DNA of 64,000 bases from Streptomyces sp. NBC_01381 (lineage in GTDB: Bacteria > Actinomycetota > Actinomycetes > Streptomycetales > Streptomycetaceae), in the NCBI RefSeq assembly GCF_026340305.1, contig NZ_JAPEPI010000002.1, positions 372,001 to 436,000 of the forward strand. The letters run 5' to 3'. The notes under the pieces were generated by a model. The model made no database searches. It was not told the origin of the DNA and saw only the letters and a program-made list of their open reading frames with translations. The stretch's first letter is position 1. Each line of letters opens with the position of its first letter. Position numbers and translations under genes: made by a program. Shown piece after piece: positions 8,672 to 17,934 of the stretch.

Positions 8672-8687
8672 CCCCGCACCGGCAACG
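8649..8687. terminator. Hairpin overlapping the oxyR stop
   Basis: The arms CGTTGCCGGT (8649-8658) and ACCGGCAACG (8678-8687), extended by CGGG/CCCG, form a hairpin that spans the oxyR stop codon. It lies between convergent genes, so it may end transcription from both sides. Confidence 0.65.
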
Positions 8688-8706
8688 TACGCACTGAGAG
8701 CGGGAG

Positions 8707-11124
8707 TTACTCCGTACGCAAGCCGTCCGGCCGCATCATCCGCCGCAGCGGCGGCAGGCTCAGCAGTGTCACGGCCACGACCATCCCCGCGCCCACGCCC
8801 GTCAGCGGGAGGAACGACCACCAGTCGGTGACCTCCTTGCTGATCATGCGGGTCATGACCACGCCGAGGCCGAGGCCGCCCGTCACCGCGAGGGCCAGAC
8901 CCAGGACGACGGGGACCGCCGTCTGCCACAGGAGCGGCCACGCCATCGAGGAGCGGCGCGTGCCGAACGCGGTCAGGGCCGCCAACAGGCGCTTGCGCTC
9001 ACGGAGTTGCTCGATCATCGACACCAGCATGGACGCGGCGATCAGCGCCATGGTGACGCTCGCACCGATCTGCAGGCCGCGTGCGATGGACGCGTACTGC
9101 TTGTCGCGGTCGACCGCCTTCATCGAGTCCACGCCGAGCAGCGGGCTGATGTGGGCCGCCGCGTTGCGCACATGCTCCTCGGCCTCCGGCTCGTCCGGGT
9201 CGAGCTTGACCCAGGAGGTCGTGGTCGCGTCGGACAGCTTCCCGATGTCGACGGCGGAGGGCGTGGCGAGCACCCCGTCGATCTTGCTGCCGGACGGGTT
9301 GGGCCTGGCCTTGACGGTGCGGGTGTCCTTGGGGAGCGTCCACAGGACCGGCTCGGCGCCCTTGTTGAAGTCGGGGTCCTCGCCGATGTTGATCGGCTTG
9401 CCCGGGCGTGCGGTCGTGTCCACCCAGCGGTTCATCTTGCGGTCCTTCGTGTGCGAGACGAAGGTGTCGCCGTCCTTGCAGGAGCCGATGTCCGCCAGCT
9501 CGCGCAGGGTCGCGCAGGTGCCGATGGTCAGCTGCGTGGTCGGCGTGATGTTGTTGACCTTGGCCTTGCCGGGGCGGGTGACATACGCCTGAACGGTGCC
9601 GATGACCTTGGTGACGCCCTCGGTCCCGGTGAAGTCGTCGATCATCCGCTGGGCGAGCGGGCCGTTGCCGCTGACGCTGTGGACGGTGAGCTGGGCGCGT
9701 GAGGTGTCCTGGCCGGTCGTCTGGTTGAAGTCGTCGTGCATGGACGCGAACATCATCTGCAGCGCCACCGCGCCCGCCACCGCGACGGTGATCCCGCTGA
9801 CTGCCCGCGCGGCCGTGCCGCTGGTCAACTGGAGCCTGCGGATGGCCAGTTGCCACGGCACGGGCCCGCCGCGCAGCCGTCCCACGACGGCCTCGACCAG
9901 CCAGGGCAGGAGCGCGCTGAGGCCGATCAGGGTGAGGGCGGAGCCCGCCGCGATGGCGGGCACGTTCACGGTCGATCCGATGGAGCGGTCGACGCGGCCC
10001 GACGAGAGCAGGATGCCGATGCCGGCGAGCGGAAGGAGCACCCGCCACCACAGGCGGCGCTCGCGCCGCTTGCCGCCCCGGACGACGCCGAGCGGCTCGA
10101 TGGCGACGGAGCGCAGCGAGATCAGCGTCACCAGGACCGCGCAGACCGGCACGGCCACCGCGACCAGGGCGACGAGGCCGGGCTCGGGCGCCATGTCGGA
10201 CGGGAAGGCGCTGACGTTCGTCAGGTCGACCACGCCCACCAGTTGGCGAAGGAGCAGGAAGAAGACCGCGCCCACGGCGAGCCCGAGCAGTGCCCCGAAC
10301 AGCGCCTCGCCCGCCGCGATCCTGCGTACGGTGCGGGCGCCGGCGCCGACCAGGCGCAGCGCCGCGAGCCGCCGGTCCCTGCGGTCGCCGCCGAACCGCA
10401 CGGCCGTACCGATGAAGATCGCCACCGGGGTGAGCAGGACGACGCAGATCAGTACGACGAGCGCCATCAGGAACGGGTCGAGGGGCATGGAGTTGTCCTG
10501 CCCGAAGCGGGCCAGGCGGTGGGCGCCGTCCGACCCCGTGAGCTTGTCGGCGCCCGCGTAGTAGTACAGCTCGAGCGGGGAGACGAGTCCCGCGTCGCCG
10601 ATGGTGCCGACCACGCGGAAGTCGCTGAAGCGCTCCTTGAGCAGCCTGTTCGCCGGGTCGTCCAGGAGATCGCGCAGCGCGGGCGAGACGACCATCTCGC
10701 CGGGCGCCGGCATCGTGTCGAGGCCCGGCGGCAGGACCGGGCGGTCGCCGTCGGCCTGCAGGAACATGCCGGACGCCGTCCGCCCGTGGAACTGGGTGCC
10801 GGTGTCGCGCACAAGGACCGTCGAATCGCCCGCCTTGGGCGGCTTCATGTCCATCGAGGCGTACGGAGTGCGCGCGTACGAACGGTCGTCGCGGTTCTGC
10901 AGCAGGTTCGGCACCGACGCGGCGCCGAGCAGCAGCGCGACGCCGAGGCCGACGCCGACGGCGGTCAGGATCGTGCGGGTCCAGCCCTCACGGCCGCCGC
11001 CGACGGCGAAGCGTATGCCCATCGACAGATCGCGGAGCCAGGCGCGGACGCCGGTCGGCGCGGTGTCCCCGGCGTGCGGCGACCGGTGCTCCGTGGGGGC
11101 CTCGGGGCGGGTGTCGAGGCTCAT
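8707..11124 (-). CDS. ABC transporter permease (FtsX/MacB-type, two FtsX domains)
   Basis: The 805-residue protein has an N-terminal helix (about 50-70), a large extracytoplasmic domain, a three-helix FtsX block (about 215-345), further central helices, a second extracytoplasmic domain (about 465-660) and a final three-helix FtsX block. This is the layout of MacB-type permeases that export peptides or lipids, or transmit signals, rather than import. Its start overlaps the stop of the ATPase gene by four bases (ATGA), showing translational coupling. With the PadR gene it forms a three-gene unit likely to be de-repressed by a toxic or membrane-active compound. The substrate is unknown. Confidence 0.9.
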   Translation of the reverse strand: MSLDTRPEAPTEHRSPHAGDTAPTGVRAWLRDLSMGIRFAVGGGREGWTRTILTAVGVGLGVALLLGAASVPNLLQNRDDRSYARTPYASMDMKPPKAGDSTVLVRDTGTQFHGRTASGMFLQADGDRPVLPPGLDTMPAPGEMVVSPALRDLLDDPANRLLKERFSDFRVVGTIGDAGLVSPLELYYYAGADKLTGSDGAHRLARFGQDNSMPLDPFLMALVVLICVVLLTPVAIFIGTAVRFGGDRRDRRLAALRLVGAGARTVRRIAAGEALFGALLGLAVGAVFFLLLRQLVGVVDLTNVSAFPSDMAPEPGLVALVAVAVPVCAVLVTLISLRSVAIEPLGVVRGGKRRERRLWWRVLLPLAGIGILLSSGRVDRSIGSTVNVPAIAAGSALTLIGLSALLPWLVEAVVGRLRGGPVPWQLAIRRLQLTSGTAARAVSGITVAVAGAVALQMMFASMHDDFNQTTGQDTSRAQLTVHSVSGNGPLAQRMIDDFTGTEGVTKVIGTVQAYVTRPGKAKVNNITPTTQLTIGTCATLRELADIGSCKDGDTFVSHTKDRKMNRWVDTTARPGKPINIGEDPDFNKGAEPVLWTLPKDTRTVKARPNPSGSKIDGVLATPSAVDIGKLSDATTTSWVKLDPDEPEAEEHVRNAAAHISPLLGVDSMKAVDRDKQYASIARGLQIGASVTMALIAASMLVSMIEQLRERKRLLAALTAFGTRRSSMAWPLLWQTAVPVVLGLALAVTGGLGLGVVMTRMISKEVTDWWSFLPLTGVGAGMVVAVTLLSLPPLRRMMRPDGLRTE

Positions 11125-11807
11125 ACGACCCGCTCCATGTCGCGTGACTTTCCGTCGCGCACGACGATCTCGCGATCCGAGTAGGCGGCGACCCGCGTCT
11201 CGTGGGTGACCAGGACGACGGCGGCGTTCGTCGAGCGCGCGGCGTCGGTGAGCAGCTCCATCACGCGCTCGCCGTTGAGCGAGTCGAGCGCCCCGGTCGG
11301 CTCGTCGGCGAAGAGCACGCGCGGTCCGGTGGCGAGCGCGCGGGCCACGGCGACCCGCTGGCCCTGGCCGCCGGAGACCTCGCCGGGGCGCTTGGCGATG
11401 ACGTCGTCGACCTCCAGGCGCTCCATCCAGGTACGGGCGGTGGCCTCGGCGTCCTTGCGCTTGGCGCCGTTGAGACGCAGCGGAAGGGCGACGTTCTCGA
11501 CGCAGGTCAGCTCCGGCACCAACTGCCCGAACTGGAAGACGAAACCGAACTCGCTGCGGCGCAGCGCGCTCAGCGTGGCGTCCGGCAGACCGGTCAGCTC
11601 GCGGCCGTTGTACGTGATGGAGCCCGTGTCGGGCCTGACGATCCCCGCGAGGCAGTGCAGCAGGGTGGACTTGCCCGAGCCGGACGGGCCCATGACGGCC
11701 ACGACCTCGCCGGGGTGGATGGAGAACTCGGCGTCGTCGAGCGCGTTCGTCGCGCCGTACGCCTTGCGAAGGCCGGTGGCCGTGAGGAGGGAACCTGCGG
11801 GGGTCAT
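11121..11807 (-). CDS. ABC transporter ATP-binding protein (MacB/LolD type)
   Basis: The 228-residue ATPase has Walker A GPSGSGKST, a Q-loop FQFGQLVPELT, signature SGGQGQR, Walker B VLFADEP and the switch His in VTHE. Length and motifs fit the MacB/LolD/FtsE group that partners FtsX-type permeases. The gene overlaps both neighbours by four bases, the PadR gene upstream and the permease downstream, so all three should be translated together. Confidence 0.95.
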   Translation of the reverse strand: MTPAGSLLTATGLRKAYGATNALDDAEFSIHPGEVVAVMGPSGSGKSTLLHCLAGIVRPDTGSITYNGRELTGLPDATLSALRRSEFGFVFQFGQLVPELTCVENVALPLRLNGAKRKDAEATARTWMERLEVDDVIAKRPGEVSGGQGQRVAVARALATGPRVLFADEPTGALDSLNGERVMELLTDAARSTNAAVVLVTHETRVAAYSDREIVVRDGKSRDMERVV

Positions 11808-12331
11808 GCGGAGCGAACCTCCTGGGCGAGCTTGCCGAGGCGCGCGGCGGTCAGTTCGAGCCAGCGCAGATCGGCTTCGAGGTGGAACAGCGCGTGGTCG
11901 CAGATCAGCTGGTCCGCGAGGTCACCCTTGCGCTTGCGGTCGGTGAGGATGCGCATGAGGCGCAGGTGCTCGGCCCGCTGGGAGTCGAGGATCTCCGTGG
12001 CGTCGCGCTCGGTGAGGAGGGCGAGGACGACCTTCGTATAGAGGGTCGACTGGAGATAGGGCTCCGGCTTCTCCGGGGTTGCGAGCCAGCGCTGGACATC
12101 CGTGATGCCGGCCTCGGTGATCGCGTACCGCTTGCGCTCGGGGCCGCCGCCCGCCTCTATGCCGTCGACCTCGACGAGGCCGTTCTTCAGGAGGCGGGAC
12201 ATGGTCGAGTAGACCTGGCCGTAGTGCAGCGGCTTGTCGTGACCGAACTTCTCGTCGAAGGTGCGCTTGAGGTCGTAGCCGTGGCGCGGGCCCGACTCAA
12301 GGAGGCCGAGGAGGGTGTGACCGATGGACAT
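11804..12331 (-). CDS. PadR family transcriptional regulator
   Basis: The 175-residue product beginning MSIGHTLLGLLE has the PadR winged helix (about 1-85, with HGYDLKRTFDE and GQVYSTMSRL) and a C-terminal dimerisation region. The open frame reaches 12430, but upstream codons look like non-coding leader. The chosen ATG lies just behind two direct repeats at 12349-12371 that probably form its operator and promoter. PadR proteins repress adjacent transporter genes and release on ligand binding. The first-gene position and four-base overlap with the ABC ATPase point to autoregulation of the operon. Confidence 0.92.
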   Translation of the reverse strand: MSIGHTLLGLLESGPRHGYDLKRTFDEKFGHDKPLHYGQVYSTMSRLLKNGLVEVDGIEAGGGPERKRYAITEAGITDVQRWLATPEKPEPYLQSTLYTKVVLALLTERDATEILDSQRAEHLRLMRILTDRKRKGDLADQLICDHALFHLEADLRWLELTAARLGKLAQEVRSA

Positions 12332-12348
12332 GCGCGGCACTCTACACG

Positions 12349-12371
12349 GTGTGTATACGTGGTGTGTATAC
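12349..12371. promoter_or_regulatory. Tandem GTGTGTATAC repeats, candidate PadR operator/promoter
   Basis: GTGTGTATAC occurs at 12349-12358 and again at 12362-12371, a 13-base period. Each copy ends in the palindrome GTATAC. On the minus strand the copies read GTATACACAC and can also supply a TATACA -10 element 18 bases before the PadR start. PadR sites commonly contain such ATAC/GTAT half-sites; binding here is inferred. Confidence 0.65.
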
Positions 12372-12590
12372 CCGCCCTGGGGGGCCGGTGCGGGGCTGAT
12401 GGAGAGCTCACAGGTTCGAGAAGCGGGCAACCTTCTGGGGCCTGTGTTCGTCGGTTCTTAAGGGCAGGTGCTCATTGTCACGTCCGGAAAAGACCGGATG
12501 GGCAGGAGTTTGTCCCAGGGTGCGGTGTTAGCTTCGTGAGCTGACTCGACGTACGTATGTGGACTAGACGGAAGCGGAGCACTCAGAGCC

Positions 12591-14855
12591 ATGGGCCGAG
12601 CGGAAGAGCGACAAGCGCGGCAGCGCGGCGCGCGCCGGGCAGCGCGCCCGAGCCCAGCCGGCGGCGGCAAACCCAAGCGCAGCGGCATACGGCGCTTCTT
12701 CACGCTGAAGAAGATCCTCGGCACGTTCTTCGGGCTCTGCCTGCTCGCCATGCTCGGTTTCGTCGTCCTCTACATGGTGGTCGACATACCCGAGGGCAAC
12801 GCGGCGGCCAAGCTGCAGAGCAACGTCTACAAGTACAAGGACGGCGAGGTCCTCGCCAGGACCGGCGAGTTGAACCGCGAGGTCGTCGACCTGGAGAAGG
12901 TGCCCAAGGAAGTCCAGAAGACGTTCGTCGCCGCCGAGAACAAGTCCTTCTACAAGGACACGGGCGTCGACTTCAAGGGCACCGCCCGCGGCCTGATCAA
13001 CACCGTCAGCGGCAAGGGCAAGCAGGGCGGCTCGACGATCACCCAGCAGTACGTCAAGAACTACTACCTGACGCAGGACCAGACGGTGACCCGCAAGCTC
13101 AAGGAGCTGGTCATCTCGCTGAAGGTGGACCGCGAGACGAGCAAGGAAGACATTCTCGCCGGGTACATCAACACCAGCTACTACGGCCGCGGCGCCTACG
13201 GCATCCAGGCCGCCGCCCAGGCGTACTACGGCGTCGACGCCGAGAAGCTGAACGTCTCACAGGGCGCCTATCTGGCGGCACTGCTCCAGGCGCCGAGCCA
13301 GTACGACTGGACGTCCGCGACGCCCGCGAGCAAGAAGCTCGTCAAGGAGCGCTGGAACTACGTACTCGACAACATGGTCGAGGAGAACTGGCTGCCCGCG
13401 AGCAAGCGCGAGGGCCTGACGTTCGACGTGCCGCAGAAGCCGCAGGCCGCGCCCGGCCTCGAGGGCCAGACCGGCTACCTGGTCAAGGAGGCCAAGGCCG
13501 AGGTCATGCGGGCCGGGCACCTCAGCGAGGAGCAGTTCGACGCGGGCGGCTACACGATCACGCTCAACATCGACAAGAAGAAGCAGAAGCTGCTCGAGAA
13601 GGCCGTCGACAAGAAGCTGAACGACCAGCTGGACCCGGACAAGCGCAAGGCGGACGCCCGGGTGCAGGCGGGCGCGGCCTCCGTCGACCCCAAGACGGGC
13701 AAGGTCCTCGCCATGTACGGCGGCGAGGACTATGTGAAGCACTACACGAACAACGCGACCCGGCGTGACTACCAGCCGGCGTCCACGTTCAAGCCGCTGA
13801 TCCTCGCCGCGGCCCTGGAGAACGGCAGCGAGACGCAGTCCGACCAGCCGATCACCGCGAACACGGTCTACGACGGCACCAGCGAGCGCCCGGTCAAGGG
13901 CAGCGACGTCGCCTTCGCGCCGCCGAACGAGGACGACAAGAGCTATGGCCCCGTCACCGTCCAGAAGGCGATGAACAAGTCCATCAACTCCGTCTTCGCG
14001 CAGATGGGCGTGGACGTCGGCATGGAAGACGTACTGGAGACGGCCGGCAGGCTCGGCATGGACGTCGAGGACCTGCCCGCCGTGCCCGCGCAGACCCTGG
14101 GCACGATGGGCGCGAGCCCGCTGGAGATGGCGGGCGTGTACGCGACGCTCGACAACCACGGCAAGAAGGTCACCCCGGCGATCGTGGCGTCGGTCGAGCA
14201 CAAGGACCGCACGATCGAGCTGCCGGACCCGATCGGCGATGAGGTCGTCGACCGCGGCACCGCCGACTCGCTGACCTCGGTCCTGACCGGTGTGGTCGAC
14301 GACGGTACGGGCAGCGCGGTGCGCAGCCCCGTGCAGGACGTGGCGGGCAAGACCGGTACGTCCGACGACAACAAGTCGGCCTGGTTCACCGGCTACACGC
14401 CGAAGCTGGTCACCTCCGTGGGCCTGTTCGGCGAGGGCGCCGCGGGCACGGCCGAGGAGAGCAAGCAGGTCTCCATGCGGGGCGCGGGCGGTCTGCCGCG
14501 CGTCGACGGCGGCAGCTTCCCGGCCCAGATCTGGGCGGCGTACACCTTCGACGCGATGGGTTCGCCCAGCGAGTTCGACCTGGACACGTCCATGGGCGCG
14601 GCGATCGCACCGCCGCCGGACCCGACGACGCAGGCCCCGCGGGAGCCGACTCAGGAGCCTGAGGAGCCCAAGGACCCGACGACGAAGCCGCCGAAGGAGA
14701 CCCCGTCCAGCGAGCCGCCGACGGAGGATCCGACCACCGAGCCGCCCACGGACCCGCCGACGATCGAACCGCCCACGGACGAGCCGGAGGAGCCGGACCC
14801 GTCCGACTCCATCGAAATCCCGGAGAACCCGAACGGCCGACCGAACAAGGACTGA
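12591..14855 (+). CDS. Class A penicillin-binding protein (transglycosylase/transpeptidase)
   Basis: The 754-residue bifunctional PBP has a basic cytoplasmic N-terminus, one membrane helix (about 38-60), a GT51 glycosyltransferase domain (AAENKSFY and KGKQGGSTITQQ, about 70-250) and a transpeptidase domain with the nucleophile Ser398 in STFKP, SIN and the KTG box in GKTGTSDDN. It polymerises lipid II and cross-links peptidoglycan outside the membrane. The last 100 residues are a disordered tail rich in Pro, Thr and Glu, with repeats such as EPPTDEP and DPPTIEPP, as in many actinobacterial PBPs. It is monocistronic and followed by a hairpin. Confidence 0.96.
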   Translation: MGRAEERQARQRGARRAARPSPAGGGKPKRSGIRRFFTLKKILGTFFGLCLLAMLGFVVLYMVVDIPEGNAAAKLQSNVYKYKDGEVLARTGELNREVVDLEKVPKEVQKTFVAAENKSFYKDTGVDFKGTARGLINTVSGKGKQGGSTITQQYVKNYYLTQDQTVTRKLKELVISLKVDRETSKEDILAGYINTSYYGRGAYGIQAAAQAYYGVDAEKLNVSQGAYLAALLQAPSQYDWTSATPASKKLVKERWNYVLDNMVEENWLPASKREGLTFDVPQKPQAAPGLEGQTGYLVKEAKAEVMRAGHLSEEQFDAGGYTITLNIDKKKQKLLEKAVDKKLNDQLDPDKRKADARVQAGAASVDPKTGKVLAMYGGEDYVKHYTNNATRRDYQPASTFKPLILAAALENGSETQSDQPITANTVYDGTSERPVKGSDVAFAPPNEDDKSYGPVTVQKAMNKSINSVFAQMGVDVGMEDVLETAGRLGMDVEDLPAVPAQTLGTMGASPLEMAGVYATLDNHGKKVTPAIVASVEHKDRTIELPDPIGDEVVDRGTADSLTSVLTGVVDDGTGSAVRSPVQDVAGKTGTSDDNKSAWFTGYTPKLVTSVGLFGEGAAGTAEESKQVSMRGAGGLPRVDGGSFPAQIWAAYTFDAMGSPSEFDLDTSMGAAIAPPPDPTTQAPREPTQEPEEPKDPTTKPPKETPSSEPPTEDPTTEPPTDPPTIEPPTDEPEEPDPSDSIEIPENPNGRPNKD

Positions 14856-14864
14856 GCACAGCAT

Positions 14865-14925
14865 CCCCGTGCCCCGTAAGGGGCGCGGGGAACTGCGCGA
14901 CAAGCCCCCACCGGCCCGCGGCGAA
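14865..14925 (+). repeat. Intergenic dispersed repeat with hairpin (GGGGCGCGGGGAACTGCGCGA type)
   Basis: CCCCGTGCCCC, loop GTAA and GGGGCGCGGGG (14865-14890) form a hairpin. AACTGCGCGACAAGCCCCCA and CCGGCCCGCGG follow. From memory this string recurs between genes in many Streptomyces genomes. It lies 10 bases after the PBP stop and may also serve as its terminator. Confidence 0.65.
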
Positions 14926-14936
14926 AGAACTACAAC

Positions 14937-17063
14937 TTAGTTCCTGCCCGATTCCGGGCTCGAGCCATGATTCAGCTCGAACCAGACCACCTTCCCGGTA
15001 CTCAACCGGGTAGCGCCCCACCGCCGGGCAAGCCGGTTGACGAGGTAGAGCCCGCGCCCGCCCTCGTCGGTGGCGCGGGCCTGGCGGAGCCGGGGCAATT
15101 GCGGCACATCGTCGCCGACCTCACAGCGCAGCACGTCGGTGCGAAGGAGCCGCAGGGTCACCGGACGCGAGGCGTAGCGCACGGCGTTGGTCACGACCTC
15201 GCTGACGAGCAGCTCCACGGAGTCGGTCAGCTCCTCCAGGCCCCAGCGCTCCAGGGCGCTGCGGGCGAGCCGCCGGGCGCGCGACGGCGTCGCGTCCTCC
15301 GGCTCCAGGAACCAGTACGCGACGTCGCTCGGCGCGATCCCGTCGAAGCGGGCGGCGAGCAGCGCGATGTCGTCGTCCCGGTCGCCGGGGCCGAGCATGT
15401 CGAGCACCTCGTCGCAGAGCGCCTCCAGCGGCGGCGGGTGGTCCGGACCCGTCAACTGGGCGGTGGCGGCGAGCCGTTCGCGCAGCTGCTCTATGCCGGT
15501 CCACACGTCACGCAGGCGGGACTCGACGAGCCCGTCCGTGTAGAGCAGCAGCGTGGCCCCGGCGGGCGCGTCGAGCTCCACCGCCTCGAAGTCCACACCG
15601 CCTACGCCGATGGGCGCACCCGGCGGGACCCGCAGGACCTCGGCGCGGCCGCCCAGATGCAGCAGGACGGGCGGCGGATGCCCGGCGTTGGCGATGGTGA
15701 TGCGGTGCGCGACCGGGTCGTAGACCGCGTACAGACAGGTCGCCATGCGGTCCGAGCCCAGGCGCTGGGCCTGCTCGTCCAGATGGTGCAGGACCTCCTG
15801 GGGCGGCAGGTCGAGCCCGGCCAGGGTCTGCGCGGTCGTCCGCAGCTGGCCCATGATCGCCGCCGATGTCATGGAGTGGCCCATGACGTCGCCCACGACC
15901 AGGGCGACGCGGCTGCCGGGCAGTGGGATCGCGTCGTACCAGTCGCCGCCGACCCGGGCCGTCTCGGCGGCCGGGAGGTAGCGCGAGGCGAGCCGCACGC
16001 CGGTCGGGCGCGGCAGCGTCTCCGGCAGCATCGTGCGCTGCAACTCGTCGGCGATGTACGCCTCGCGGCCGTAAAGCACCGCCTTGTCGATGCCGAGCGC
16101 ACTGTGCGTCGCGAGCTGGGCCGCGACAAGCAGGTCGTCCGCCTCGAAGGGGTGGCGGTCGGGGCGGCGCAGGAACACCGCAGCGCCGATCACCCGGCGC
16201 CTGCCGCGCAGCGGGGCGAGGATCGTGCGCTGCCCCGTCGGCACGGACCGGCCGTCGCCGAGCAGTTCGGGCAGCGCGGCGAGGGCGCCGGGGGAGTCGG
16301 CGAACACCGGGCGTACGCCGCGCAGGACTTCGGCGAGGGCGCCGCCGGGGCGCACCTCGCACAGCTCGGCTGTCGTCACCAGGTCGGGCTGCACCTGGAG
16401 CGCGGGCATCGTGCCGCCGTCGGTGTCGGGCTCCTCTGGGATCCGGTCGGTACGGCGCAGGCGCAGCATCAGCGCACCGGTCGGCCGCTCCTCGCCGACC
16501 GGCAGCGGGTCGCGCAGATAGACCAGTATCGCGTCGGAGAACGTCGGCACCGTGGCCCGGCACAGGCCCATCACGATCTCGTCCAGGTCGATGCCGCGGG
16601 CGATGCGCCGGGTGGCCGCGCCCACGAAACGCAGCCGGTCGCCGTCACGGCGCATCGCGGCGGGGCCCGATCCCGGTGGCCGGGGCTGCCCGGTGCGCCG
16701 CTCTTCGCCGCCGGGACCGCTGGGGCCGCCGGGACTGCCGGAGCCGGCCGCGGGCCTGGGCTGCTCAGGTCCCGGCTGGGACGGCACGCCCTCGGGCACG
16801 GGGCGCGGGCGGTGCGGGTCGGGCTGCGAGGCCGGGGCACCCGACGACTGGGCGTGCTCGTCGCTGGGGCTCGCGGCGGGGTCGCCGGTGCGGGCCTGGG
16901 CGGACGCCGCGTCGCCGGTCCGTGCCTGTGCGGGTAAAGCGGGCGCGCCCGTGCCGCCGGGTGCCTCCTGGGCACGCACCAGCGCCCCGCGCGGGTCCGC
17001 GGGGGCGGTCGGCCGGGCAGCTCGGGGCTGTCGGCCTTTGTCGGGGGTGGGGTGCTCCGTCAC
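14937..17063 (-). CDS. SpoIIE-type PP2C phosphatase with GAF and anti-sigma-like ATPase domains
   Basis: The 708-residue product has a Pro/Ala-rich disordered N-terminus (about 1-155), a GAF-like sensor (about 155-325), a PP2C/SpoIIE phosphatase (about 345-560, with GGDWYDA, VVGDVMGHS and DDDIALL) and a C-terminal HATPase_c domain (about 580-700, with SEVVTNAVRYA and GGRGLYLV). The ATPase resembles RsbW/SpoIIAB anti-sigma kinases. Having kinase-like and phosphatase domains in one chain is common in Streptomyces and suggests control of an anti-anti-sigma factor. The start is GTG 17063. No partner STAS protein is encoded nearby, so the target is unknown. Confidence 0.9.
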   Translation of the reverse strand: MTEHPTPDKGRQPRAARPTAPADPRGALVRAQEAPGGTGAPALPAQARTGDAASAQARTGDPAASPSDEHAQSSGAPASQPDPHRPRPVPEGVPSQPGPEQPRPAAGSGSPGGPSGPGGEERRTGQPRPPGSGPAAMRRDGDRLRFVGAATRRIARGIDLDEIVMGLCRATVPTFSDAILVYLRDPLPVGEERPTGALMLRLRRTDRIPEEPDTDGGTMPALQVQPDLVTTAELCEVRPGGALAEVLRGVRPVFADSPGALAALPELLGDGRSVPTGQRTILAPLRGRRRVIGAAVFLRRPDRHPFEADDLLVAAQLATHSALGIDKAVLYGREAYIADELQRTMLPETLPRPTGVRLASRYLPAAETARVGGDWYDAIPLPGSRVALVVGDVMGHSMTSAAIMGQLRTTAQTLAGLDLPPQEVLHHLDEQAQRLGSDRMATCLYAVYDPVAHRITIANAGHPPPVLLHLGGRAEVLRVPPGAPIGVGGVDFEAVELDAPAGATLLLYTDGLVESRLRDVWTGIEQLRERLAATAQLTGPDHPPPLEALCDEVLDMLGPGDRDDDIALLAARFDGIAPSDVAYWFLEPEDATPSRARRLARSALERWGLEELTDSVELLVSEVVTNAVRYASRPVTLRLLRTDVLRCEVGDDVPQLPRLRQARATDEGGRGLYLVNRLARRWGATRLSTGKVVWFELNHGSSPESGRN

Positions 17064-17117
17064 GCGTTTCGATCCGTCCGTCCGGGGCTGCGCCGTTGTC
17101 TCCGGGGGCTAGGTGGG

Positions 17118-17807
17118 TCAGCCGCGTCGGCAGTGCAGGAAGAGCTGGTGCTCGGGTGGTACGCCGGTGCTTGCGGGGGCGTAGGAGTACGTGTCCTCAT
17201 CGAGGATGTCGAAGCCCGCGTCACGCACGACCTGCCGCAGTTCGTCCCGCAGGTAACCGGATACCCGGATTGTGTGCCCCAGGAACGGAATTGCCGCGTC
17301 ATCCAGGTCTGCCTCGACCATGGACAGCGCGAGCAGGCCATCGGGACGCAGCAGTCCGTGCAGCAGCCGCAGGGCGTGCGGGATCTCCTCGCGCGGCAGC
17401 ATGAGGAGCGCGAAGAAGGCCACGATCCCGTCGAAGTGCCCCACGCCGTCCGGCCCTTCGGCCCGCAGCTGAGCCACGTCGAGCAGGCGGAACTCGGCGC
17501 CCGGCGCAGGCACGTTCTTCCTGGCCAGGTCGAGCATGCCGGACGACAGATCGACGCCGAGGACGCTGTGCCCGGCGTCGGTGAGCTGACGGGCGGTCGG
17601 CAGTCCGGTCCCGCAGCCCACGTCGAGCACCCTCGCCCCGGGCGCCAGCGCCTCTGCGATCCTGCGCCCGGCGGCCAGTTGGCCCTCCTTGTGCGGGAAG
17701 GCATCGTCGTAGTGCTGCCCGATGGCGTCGAACGCTTCGGCCTGGCCCGTGCGGTCGGGCGCGCCGGATGGCCCGCCGTACCTGTCGAACTCGCTCGCCT
17801 CGCTCAC
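17118..17807 (-). CDS. Class I SAM-dependent methyltransferase
   Basis: The 229-residue protein has the SAM-binding motif VLDVGCGTGL, an acidic residue after strand 2 (GVDLSSGM) and the typical seven-strand order (Methyltransf_11/25 type). There is no substrate clue. It starts at GTG 17807 and lies 54 bases upstream of the SpoIIE phosphatase gene on the same strand, so co-transcription is possible but not shown. Confidence 0.88.
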   Translation of the reverse strand: MSEASEFDRYGGPSGAPDRTGQAEAFDAIGQHYDDAFPHKEGQLAAGRRIAEALAPGARVLDVGCGTGLPTARQLTDAGHSVLGVDLSSGMLDLARKNVPAPGAEFRLLDVAQLRAEGPDGVGHFDGIVAFFALLMLPREEIPHALRLLHGLLRPDGLLALSMVEADLDDAAIPFLGHTIRVSGYLRDELRQVVRDAGFDILDEDTYSYAPASTGVPPEHQLFLHCRRG

Positions 17808-17934
17808 GTTCTGCCGCTCCTCGATGACAACCAGTCAGGCATCGCGCAAGCTCAGGGAGTTGCTGCTGAGTTGCTGCTGTGCGCCCTTGCGGAGGACGAT
17901 CCTACGTTTGAACCATGGGGGCGCATCAAGGGTC

